This document shows, one piece after another, positions 6,791 to 13,372 of a stretch of DNA of 24,713 nt (the first letter of the stretch is position 1; each line of letters opens with the position of its first letter). The stretch comes from a virus. The stretch lies in the IMG/VR virus record IMGVR_UViG_3300006332_000071, positions 1 to 24,713 of that record. One strand, given 5' to 3'. The position numbers were made by a program, and so were the translations under genes. The notes beneath the pieces were generated by a model. That model was not told where the DNA came from, searched no databases, and saw only the letters and a list, made by a program, of their open reading frames with translations.

Positions 6791-6935
6791 ATATAAATCT
6801 AAAGGTGGTACAGTTCGTCGTAGAGGCGGTGGTATGGCTAAGAATACTAAGTACAAATCTAAAGGTGGTGTAGTGCGCCGTAGAGGTGGTGGCAAGGCTA
6901 CTAAGTATCGTTCTCGTGGTGGTCGTGTTCGTTAA
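6774..6935 (+). CDS. 53-residue Arg/Gly/Lys repeat protein
   Basis: A short gene starting with ATGATG inside the end of the preceding gene and stopping 11 bases before the next. The product consists almost entirely of a 20-residue unit: TKYKSKGGTVRRRGGG, TKYKSKGGVVRRRGGG, then a degenerate third copy TKYRSRGGRVR. It has no acidic residues at all and resembles RGG-type nucleic-acid-binding peptides. Two adjacent copies are close to identical in DNA as well. No ribosome site beyond the GAGGAAGA upstream in the overlapped gene. Expected to bind DNA, RNA or phosphate-rich surfaces; function unknown. It is too short for routine gene calling. Confidence 0.65.
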   Translation: MMKKTKYKSKGGTVRRRGGGMAKNTKYKSKGGVVRRRGGGKATKYRSRGGRVR

Positions 6936-6946
6936 AGGCAATTAAA

Positions 6947-7342
6947 ATGCCAGTAAAAAAAAGCGGTACAGCTACAAAACGTGACCCTAAAAAATGGGCT
7001 GCTGCTAAAGCTAGAGCAAAAGCTAAGATGGGTGGTAAACACTCAGCAAGGGCGATGCAATTAGCAACTAAGTATTACAAGGATGCAGGTGGTACTTACT
7101 CAGGTAAGAAGAAAAAGAGTAATAAACTATCAAAATGGACAAAGCAGAAATGGACAACCAAATCAGGCAAACCAAGTGGCAAGACAGGGGAGAGATATCT
7201 TCCCAAGAAAGCAATCAAGGCACTGTCATCAAAGGAATATGCAGCGACCACCAGAGCAAAGAGAAAAGGGACTGCTGCAGGGAAGCAGTTCGTGAAGCAG
7301 CCAAAAAGAATAGCTAAGAAAACAGCAAGGTATAGGAAATAA
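6947..7342 (+). CDS. DUF5872-like basic protein
   Basis: A 131-residue basic protein with two parts. Residues 10-55 (RDPKKWAAAKARAKAKMGGK, HSARAMQLATKYYKDAGG) form two helices seen in many phage basic proteins. Residues 61-106 (LSKWTKQKWTTKSGKP, GERYLPKKAIKALSSKEY, ATTRAKR) match the DUF5872 pattern as I remember it: 'LskWTkeKWgTksGk...tGERYLPkkAr.aLs.kEYaATtrkKr'. DUF5872 is found in phages and giant viruses with unknown function; a nucleic-acid or chromatin-type role has been an obvious guess from its charge. The remaining tail is basic (KQPKRIAKKTARYRK). It is joined to the next gene by TAATG. Confidence 0.75.
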   Translation: MPVKKSGTATKRDPKKWAAAKARAKAKMGGKHSARAMQLATKYYKDAGGTYSGKKKKSNKLSKWTKQKWTTKSGKPSGKTGERYLPKKAIKALSSKEYAATTRAKRKGTAAGKQFVKQPKRIAKKTARYRK

Positions 7343-8016
7343 TGGCAGTATCAGGCACATATAATTTTAATCTTGATATAGATGAAGTAATACAAGAAGC
7401 AATGGAAATGATTGGGGGAGAGCAAACCCTTGGTCATGAACCTGCTTCTGCTAGACGTTCTATAAATCTTATGTTAAAGGATTGGCAAAATAGAGGTGTT
7501 CTTCTCTGGAGTACTTCTGTTTCTTCTGTGACTGTTGCTGCAAGTACGACAGCCTATGACCTAGCTTCTTCTACAGTAGATGCTCTTGAAGTGGTACTCA
7601 ATAGAGATGATACAGACTTACAATTAGAACGCATATCTCCTGAAGAATATTTATTAATACCAAATAAAACACAAACAGGAAGACCTTCTCAATATTCAAT
7701 ACGTAGAGGAAGAGCTAATCCTGTTCTTTCTTTATGGCCTATACCTGAAAATTCTACTGATGTTATAAAGATAGAAGTTATTAGTGAACTACAAGACGTA
7801 GATAAGTCAGCAGGACAGAATGCTGATTTACCTAAAAGGTTTCTACCTTGTCTTACATGTGGTCTAGCATATTATATGTCAATGAAAAGACCTGGTGTAG
7901 AAGGTGCTAGAATAACAATGTTAAAAACAAACTATGAAGAAACACTTGCAAGAGCTATGCAGGAGGACAGAGAAAGAGCAACTATGAAAGTTGTTCCAAG
8001 ATTAAGGTATGTATAA
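7342..8016 (+). CDS. Podovirus head-tail adaptor / tail ring protein (second)
   Basis: A 224-residue protein with the pattern of the P22 gp4 / T7 gp11-type ring proteins: helices at the start (DIDEVIQEAMEMIGGEQTLG, ARRSINLMLKDWQNRGVLLW), then a strand region (VSSVTVAASTTAYDL), an insertion holding LERISPEEYLLIP and TGRPSQYSIRRG, a strand LSLWPIPENSTDVIKIEVI, and a C-terminal helix bundle with LPKRFLPCLTCGLAYYMS. The 'W...v.l.a.t..Y.Lp..v..v......d..l.risr.eY..ip.k...G.Ps.y...' order is typical for the family. In podoviruses it forms the dodecameric ring linking portal and nozzle. Coupled by TAATG on both sides. Assignment of this or the first ring protein to 'adaptor' versus 'tail ring' is open. 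Confidence 0.75.
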   Translation: MAVSGTYNFNLDIDEVIQEAMEMIGGEQTLGHEPASARRSINLMLKDWQNRGVLLWSTSVSSVTVAASTTAYDLASSTVDALEVVLNRDDTDLQLERISPEEYLLIPNKTQTGRPSQYSIRRGRANPVLSLWPIPENSTDVIKIEVISELQDVDKSAGQNADLPKRFLPCLTCGLAYYMSMKRPGVEGARITMLKTNYEETLARAMQEDRERATMKVVPRLRYV

Positions 8017-8291
8017 TGGCAAGTAATAAAAACGCATTAGCAATGTGTGATACATGTGGGTTTGTATATCCACATAGAGTAATGCGTTTAAATAGTTATC
8101 ACATGATAACATGTCCAGATTGTTTTGAAGGACAGTATGACTTAGAAAATCACCCACAAAATAAAGTACCCGATGTACGAGATAACCCTGCTATACGTGA
8201 CCCAAGACCTGATGATGGTGGTAGAGGTCTTACATGGCAACAAGCAACAACCAAATGGGAAGACACTGACAACTGGTGGAATACAATATGA
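8016..8291 (+). CDS. Zinc-ribbon small protein
   Basis: A 91-residue protein with two CxxC knuckles: Cys11-x2-Cys14 (CDTCGFVYPH) and Cys33-x2-Cys36 (CPDC), spaced 18 residues, a classic zinc-ribbon layout. The second half is hydrophilic and Trp/Asp-rich (DVRDNPAIRDPRPDDGGRG, WEDTDNWWNTI). I recall similar proteins between the ring protein and fibre genes of marine podoviruses; their role is not known. It may be a small tail protein or an assembly factor. The gene overlaps the preceding stop by TAATG and the following start by ATGA, so it is tightly co-translated with the ring protein and the fibre. Confidence 0.7.
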   Translation: MASNKNALAMCDTCGFVYPHRVMRLNSYHMITCPDCFEGQYDLENHPQNKVPDVRDNPAIRDPRPDDGGRGLTWQQATTKWEDTDNWWNTI

Positions 8292-11071
8292 CAGAATTAA
8301 CAGGAAAATTAATATCAAATAGTTATAAACAACTACTAAAAGTTGGTGTAACTGCTAATACTGGCGTTAGTGCTGGTCTTCAAACTATTGAAACTGGAGA
8401 TGGAACTGATAGTTCTTTTCAACTTGCTACTGGTGCAGCCAAATTTACAGGGACTCTTGCTGTAACAGGTAACGTATCTCTTGATGGTAATCTTCATGTT
8501 GATGATAAAGTTTGTGCATCTGCATTCTATGGAGATGGTTCTAACATTACAGGTGTTACTGCTACGATTGCAGGTAATATATCAGTTAGTAATGCAACTG
8601 TAGGTGGTAATCTATATGTAAGTGGTACTACAACTATTGTAGGAGCTACACATTTACAGGCTGCTGTATCAGTTGGTGGTGCTGCACAGTTTGGTTCTAC
8701 AGTAACAGTATCAGGAGCAACACAGCTTCAAAGCACTGTAACGGCTGTTGGTGCAGCTACATTTAAATCTACAGTTACAGTAGAAGGTGCTGCTACTTTT
8801 GATAATAATGTATCAGTAAGTGGTACATTTAAAGCTCTTGGTGCATCTACGTTTACTGGTAAAGCAGAGTTTGAAGATGATGTGTCAGTATCAGGTGCCT
8901 TGGATGTAGCTGGTAATGCTTCTATTGGTGGAACACTCATGGCAACAGGTGCAGCCACATTTGATAATAATGTATCAGTTAGTGGTGGTCTTGTTGTAGG
9001 AGGCACAGTAACAATAGTAGGAGCCAACGTACAAGCTGCCAATGCAAAGGTTTGTGCATCTGCTTACTACGGTGATGGTTCTAATATAACTAATATTAGT
9101 GGACCTCAAATATCAGGTGATGTATCTGTTAGTAATATAAAAGCTGCTGGTAATGTATCTGTAGCTGGTAATTTAAATGTTGATGGTACTGTTACTATAG
9201 GGGGAACTAACTTACAAGCTACTAATGCAAGAGTTTGTGCATCTTCTTATTATGGAGATGGTTCTAACTTAACTAATATTGCTGCATCTATTGTTAATAA
9301 TAGAGTTGGAGGTAACTTTGCTGTATCTGCTAATCTATCAGTAGGTGGTACAGGTAACTATACAGGAGCAGCTACATTTGCTTCTACTGTAACAGTAGTG
9401 GGTGCAGCAGCCTTGAAGAGCAATGTAACAGTAGGTGGCACACTTGATGTTACAGGTAATACCTCAATAGGTGGTACATTCCTTGCAACTGGTAAAGCAG
9501 AATTTGAGGACGATGTATCTGTAAGTGGTGCATTAATAGTAGGAGGAACTACAACTATTGTAGGTGCTACTCATTTACAAAGCACTGCTTCAGTAGGAGG
9601 AGCAGCTACTTTTGCTTCTACGGTAACAGTGGTGGGTGCAGCAGCTTTAAAAAGTAATGTAACAGTAGGTGGTACATTAGATGTTACAGGCAATACATCT
9701 ATAGGTGGTACAAGTAATATTACAGGTAAAGCAGAGTTTGAAGATGATGTATCAGTCTCTGGTGCATTAGTTGTAGGTGGAGCTACACAACTTAACTCTA
9801 CAGTAACAATAGCTGGTTCAGCAATCTTTGAAGATAGTGTATCTGTAAGTGGTAATTTAGATGTAGCTGGTAATGTATCAGTAGGTGGTACATTTTTTGC
9901 TGCAGGTGGGATTACCTACGATGGTGATGTATCTGTATCAGGTAACTTAGCTGTAGGTGGAAATGTATCAGTAGGTGGAACTTTAAGTGTTACAGGTGCA
10001 GTTAGCCTAGCATCAACATTGAGTGTAGGTGGGGCTGCTCATTTTGCTTCAACAGTCACAGTTGCAGGGGCTGCTATATTTGAAGATGCAGTATCTGTAA
10101 GTGGTGTAGTTAATATAGCTGGTAATACATCAGTAGGAGGTACTTTTTTAACAACAGGGAAAGCAGAATTTGAAGATGATGTATCAGTTAGTGGTAATGT
10201 AAATATTGGAGGAACAACTACTATTGCAGGAGCAGTAAGTCTTGCTTCTACATTAAGTGTAGGTGGAGTAGCAAACTTTGCTGATACTGTAACAATAGCT
10301 GGTGCTGTAAGTCTTGCTTCTACATTAAGTGTGGGTGGGGCTGCATATTTTGCATCAACTGTTACTATAGCTGGAGCAGCACATTATCAAGGAGGTGTAT
10401 CAGTAGCAGGAGATATAACTGCAAGTGGTACAATTAATGTAACTGGTGATACAGCATCAGGTGATGATGCAGCAATAGGTTATACAAGTACAGAAGGAAT
10501 TATAATTACAGGACAAGGCTCGACAAATGACATAACTTTAAAACGAGACGACGACACCGCAGTGTTAGAAGTTGCAACAGGTCAAAGTGATATTGAAATT
10601 ACTGGTGGTAACATATTTTTTGGAACTGCAAATAAAGGTGTATATTTAGGAGTTACATCAGCCACAGCAGCTAATCTTCTTGATGATTATGAAGAAGGAA
10701 ACTGGACAGCAGCATTAGAAGGAAGTACATCTAATCCAAGTTCGGCTGTTACAGTTACAGGTAATTATACTAAAATAGGTAGAATAGTTTATATACAAGC
10801 AGCATTTGCAAATGTTGATACTACAGGGGCTGCTGGAGGTATTAGAGTTACAGGTTTACCTTTTGCTCCATCACCTGCTAATCAAATGACAGGTAATGTG
10901 ACTTTTCATACAATAGCTACAATAGCTTCTGGAACAGCAAATATATCTCCATTTTTTCAATCTGATAACGTAGCTTTCTATCAATCAAAAACAGCAGCAG
11001 CATGGTCAGAAACTCAACATAATGCTGGTTCAGGAAGATATTTATACTTTAGTGGTTTATATCAAACTTAG
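8288..11071 (+). CDS. Long repeat-built tail fibre protein
   Basis: A 927-residue fibre. The ATG at 8288 overlaps the previous stop (ATGA); a GTG four codons upstream is in frame but less likely. Residues 1-45 would attach to the tail. About 45-720 is built of short repeats with VSVSG, VTVVGAA, GGTLDVTGN and GKAEFEDD modules, interrupted three times by a [AS]-[FY]-YGDGSN-[IL]-T module (near 80, 260 and 320). Such alternating Val/Gly/Ser rungs suggest a trimeric beta-helix shaft. Near residue 797 begins a globular C-terminal domain with LLDDYEEGNWTAALEG, YTKIGRIVYIQAAF and a final YLYFSGLYQT, which I recall as a common end domain of marine phage fibres. Role: host surface binding. The codon pattern of internal repeats is notable (see findings). 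Confidence 0.8.
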   Translation: MTELTGKLISNSYKQLLKVGVTANTGVSAGLQTIETGDGTDSSFQLATGAAKFTGTLAVTGNVSLDGNLHVDDKVCASAFYGDGSNITGVTATIAGNISVSNATVGGNLYVSGTTTIVGATHLQAAVSVGGAAQFGSTVTVSGATQLQSTVTAVGAATFKSTVTVEGAATFDNNVSVSGTFKALGASTFTGKAEFEDDVSVSGALDVAGNASIGGTLMATGAATFDNNVSVSGGLVVGGTVTIVGANVQAANAKVCASAYYGDGSNITNISGPQISGDVSVSNIKAAGNVSVAGNLNVDGTVTIGGTNLQATNARVCASSYYGDGSNLTNIAASIVNNRVGGNFAVSANLSVGGTGNYTGAATFASTVTVVGAAALKSNVTVGGTLDVTGNTSIGGTFLATGKAEFEDDVSVSGALIVGGTTTIVGATHLQSTASVGGAATFASTVTVVGAAALKSNVTVGGTLDVTGNTSIGGTSNITGKAEFEDDVSVSGALVVGGATQLNSTVTIAGSAIFEDSVSVSGNLDVAGNVSVGGTFFAAGGITYDGDVSVSGNLAVGGNVSVGGTLSVTGAVSLASTLSVGGAAHFASTVTVAGAAIFEDAVSVSGVVNIAGNTSVGGTFLTTGKAEFEDDVSVSGNVNIGGTTTIAGAVSLASTLSVGGVANFADTVTIAGAVSLASTLSVGGAAYFASTVTIAGAAHYQGGVSVAGDITASGTINVTGDTASGDDAAIGYTSTEGIIITGQGSTNDITLKRDDDTAVLEVATGQSDIEITGGNIFFGTANKGVYLGVTSATAANLLDDYEEGNWTAALEGSTSNPSSAVTVTGNYTKIGRIVYIQAAFANVDTTGAAGGIRVTGLPFAPSPANQMTGNVTFHTIATIASGTANISPFFQSDNVAFYQSKTAAAWSETQHNAGSGRYLYFSGLYQT
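8440..10430 (+). repeat. Degenerate protein-level repeats of the fibre shaft
   Basis: Dozens of short Val/Gly/Ser-rich modules follow one another. GKAEFEDDVSVSG occurs four times, and one 36-residue block (9371-9478 and 9605-9712) is repeated with identical amino acids. DNA copies are diverged at third positions, so this is an old, selected repeat and not a fresh tandem duplication. Confidence 0.8.
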
Positions 11072-11082
11072 GAAATAATAAT

Positions 11083-11379
11083 ATGGCTATTACAAAAGAA
11101 ACTGAAATTTTTCAAATTGATTCAAATCCAACTAGCGGAGCAATATCTGTAAGAGTAGATACTATTGTTAAAGAAAATAGTGTTGAAATTTCAAGAGTTC
11201 CACATAGACATTCTATTGTTCCATATTCATCTGTTAAAAATTCTGATAATAGTTGGACACACACAAATACAGATATAAGTGGAGAAGACGCATCAGTACA
11301 GTCAATAGCTAATGCTTTATGGACAGAAACTATTAAAGAAGATTGGAAAGAAATGATAGAAAGAGAAAGTTTAATTTAA
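11083..11379 (+). CDS. Small protein behind the fibre, unknown
   Basis: A 98-residue protein that starts 11 bases after the fibre stop with GGAAATAAT upstream. The first half is beta-like (EIFQIDSNPTSGAISVRVDT, ISRVPHRHSIVPYSS), the second helical and charged (SIANALWTETIKEDWKEMIE). No membrane segment or cysteine. Proteins of this size and pattern are often encoded right after marine phage fibres in my memory, but the role is unknown; a tip or junction protein or a fibre chaperone are possible. The stop codon is directly followed by the next ATG. Confidence 0.6.
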   Translation: MAITKETEIFQIDSNPTSGAISVRVDTIVKENSVEISRVPHRHSIVPYSSVKNSDNSWTHTNTDISGEDASVQSIANALWTETIKEDWKEMIERESLI

Positions 11380-11580
11380 ATGTTTTATTATATATCAGTT
11401 ATAACTTTTCTTACACTTTCTCCTATGAATATACCTGTAGAAGAAAAAGCTGTGATAGGTCCATTTCCAGAAAAATATCAATGTGAAATTTATAAAGCAC
11501 AGGTAAAAGCTATAGTTAATAGTTCAGTTAATGCAGAACTAAAAACAGAAAAATGTGTTGAAAGGCCAAAAGTTAAGTAA
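11380..11580 (+). CDS. Small, possibly exported two-cysteine protein
   Basis: A 66-residue protein beginning at the ATG directly after the previous stop. The N-terminus (MFYYISVITFLTLSPMNI) is a hydrophobic stretch of about 16 residues with no positive charge ahead of it, so it could be a weak signal or anchor. The remainder (VIGPFPEKYQCEIYKAQVKA, ...TEKCVERPKVK) is charged with two cysteines (about 35 and 59), suggesting a disulphide outside the cytoplasm. Unknown family. Sitting between fibre genes, it may be an accessory (moron-like) cell-surface or superinfection-related protein, which is speculation. It is joined to the next gene by TAATG. Confidence 0.5.
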   Translation: MFYYISVITFLTLSPMNIPVEEKAVIGPFPEKYQCEIYKAQVKAIVNSSVNAELKTEKCVERPKVK

Positions 11581-12335
11581 TGTCAGGATTTCAAAGAAGT
11601 GTAATGATGGCTATGGGTGGTGGTATTGATATCACTACTACTGCTGATGCTGAAAATGTTAATCTCAGAACATTACTTGATGCAGCAGGGTTTGATAATG
11701 ATGTACCAACAAAGATTACCTATAGATTAAACTCTGGTGTTACTATAACTTCTGCAGCAGCAGGTACAGATCAAGAGGGACCAGCATGGCAAACAGGAAC
11801 TATTGGTAGTATACATACTTTAATAATATATATTGATGGTGATATTAAAGGTTATGGTGGTGTAGGTGGTTCTGGTGGTTTTCGTCATAGTACAAGCCCT
11901 AGAAGAAATGGTTTAAATGGTGGTGATGGTGGTGATGCAATGTCGTTTGCTTGCGATGCTACTCTTGTTGTCAACTCAGGTGCTTCTGTCCTTTCAGGAG
12001 GAGGTGGTGGTGCAGGTGGTGGTGGAGCCACTGGAGATGATACAAGTAATGGAGTAGAAGTTACTGCTAGTGGTGGAAATGGTGGTAGAGGTGCTGGTAC
12101 TTCTTCTGCTGAAAGTGGTGGTGCTGGTGAGAATAAAGATGGCTTTGCAATATCAGGTGCTGGTGGAGATGGTGGAGCACATGGTGCATCAGGAAGTAAT
12201 GGTTCAAATGCTACAACAGGAAGTGTTGAAATAGGAACAGGTGGTACTGGTGGTTCTGCAGGATATGCAGTTAGAAAGAACTCTAATACAGTAACAGTTA
12301 CAAATAATGGTACAATTACAGGTACGCAAGGATAA
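11580..12335 (+). CDS. Glycine-rich tail adhesin, gp38-like
   Basis: A 251-residue protein. Residues 1-90 form a domain with DAENVNLRTLLDAAGFDNDV, TKITYRLNSGVTITS and LIIYIDGDIKGYGG, after which come several Gly-rich runs (GGVGGSGG, NGLNGGDGGDAM, SGGGGGAGGGGA, SGGNGGRGAG, GAGGDGGAHGASG, GTGGTGGSAG). This is the layout of phage receptor-recognition proteins in which Gly-rich segments fold as a polyglycine-II sandwich with variable loops, as in the T4-group gp38 adhesins; the N-terminal 'NVNLRTLL..AG..' pattern is widespread in aquatic phages as I recall. Expected at the tip of a fibre, binding host receptors. One cysteine (SFACDAT). Position between two fibre genes supports it. Confidence 0.7.
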   Translation: MSGFQRSVMMAMGGGIDITTTADAENVNLRTLLDAAGFDNDVPTKITYRLNSGVTITSAAAGTDQEGPAWQTGTIGSIHTLIIYIDGDIKGYGGVGGSGGFRHSTSPRRNGLNGGDGGDAMSFACDATLVVNSGASVLSGGGGGAGGGGATGDDTSNGVEVTASGGNGGRGAGTSSAESGGAGENKDGFAISGAGGDGGAHGASGSNGSNATTGSVEIGTGGTGGSAGYAVRKNSNTVTVTNNGTITGTQG

Positions 12336-12370
12336 ATAAATGATTTGGATATTATATCAGGAGATGTTAA

Positions 12371-13366
12371 ATGGCAAGTACATATACAACTAATCTAAGA
12401 CTAACTAAACAGGGTGATGGAGAAAATCCTAATAGTTGGGGTCAGATTTTAAATGATGGTGTTATTAGTCTTGCTGATGAAGCTATAGCAGGTTATACTA
12501 CTATATCTATTGGTAGTGCTGCAACAGTAAACCTAACAAATAATGATGGTGCTGATGACCAATCACGTAAAGCTTTCTTGGAAATTAAAGGTACAGTTGG
12601 AGCAGTAGCAACTTCAATCTTTCTTGTTGTTCCCAATAATAGTAAATCCTATGCTATATTAAATAAAGTAACTCCCAATAATGATAGTGATGTTGTTATG
12701 ATGCGAGTAGCAGGTAATACTGGTGTTACTATAGGAAGGTCATCTACTACATTTCAACATGTAGTTTGTGATGGAGCTTCAGTAAGAAGTGCTAATCTTT
12801 TACCAAATAATGTTTGTATTACTGATAATTTATTTGTAGGTAATAATACTCAAATAACAGGTACTGTAACAGTAGTAGGTGCAGGTACTTTTAAAGCTGC
12901 TGTATCTGTGGAAGGTGCTGCTAAGTTTAATTCTACAGTCACTGTATCAGGTGCATCTAATTTTAAAAGTACTGTAACAGTAGAGGGGGCACAAGTAAAT
13001 AAAAGTACAACACGTTTTGAAGGTGCTGTATCATTAGCTGATGCACCTGTACACCAGACAATAACAACGATTGCAGATGCAACAAGTATTGTAATGAATA
13101 TGGCAACTAATAATCAATTCTTGGTAACTCTAGGTGGTGATAGAACATTAGCAGCCCCTACTAATTTAACAGTAGGACAAACAGGACATATTTATTGTAT
13201 TCAAAATTCTGGAGGAACACATAGTCTTAGTTATAATTCAGTATTTCAATTTGCAGGTGGGTCTGATCCTGTTCTAACTGCAGCAGGAGGATCTGTTGAT
13301 TTATTAGTATTCTCTGTAAGAGCTACTGATAAAGTTGATGCAGTAATGGTAAACGATTTAAAGTAA
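12371..13366 (+). CDS. Second tail fibre protein
   Basis: A 331-residue fibre with a ribosome site (AGGAG) 7 bases before the start. Residues 1-45 (TYTTNLRLTKQGDGENPN, SWGQILNDGVISLADEA) are a common attachment domain of phage fibres. A beta domain follows, then about 163-220 shaft repeats of the same type as in the long fibre (TVTVVGAGTFKAAVSVEGAA, FNSTVTVSGASNFKSTVTV), and a C-terminal domain (from about 225) with LGGDRTLAAPTNLTVGQTGH and LVFSVRATDKVDAVMVNDL. The shared shaft suggests that the two fibres exchanged or duplicated modules. It is likely a second receptor-binding fibre or the proximal part that carries the long one. Confidence 0.75.
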   Translation: MASTYTTNLRLTKQGDGENPNSWGQILNDGVISLADEAIAGYTTISIGSAATVNLTNNDGADDQSRKAFLEIKGTVGAVATSIFLVVPNNSKSYAILNKVTPNNDSDVVMMRVAGNTGVTIGRSSTTFQHVVCDGASVRSANLLPNNVCITDNLFVGNNTQITGTVTVVGAGTFKAAVSVEGAAKFNSTVTVSGASNFKSTVTVEGAQVNKSTTRFEGAVSLADAPVHQTITTIADATSIVMNMATNNQFLVTLGGDRTLAAPTNLTVGQTGHIYCIQNSGGTHSLSYNSVFQFAGGSDPVLTAAGGSVDLLVFSVRATDKVDAVMVNDLK

Positions 13367-13372
13367 TAGTAA

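Noticed and set aside
8276-8288. GTG start four codons before the fibre ATG
   Set aside because: The ATG in an ATGA overlap with the previous stop fits the junction style of this operon better.
8440-10430. CRISPR-like repeats
   Set aside because: Repeats are protein-level, of irregular length, in frame, and lack constant direct repeats with unique spacers.
10680-11071. Diversity-generating retroelement variable region at the fibre end
   Set aside because: No reverse transcriptase, template repeat or initiation site was seen in the window.
12340-12393. 17-residue frame in the gap before the second fibre
   Set aside because: It runs into the fibre gene in another frame, has no ribosome site and no clear composition; the gap is explained by the ribosome site of the fibre gene.
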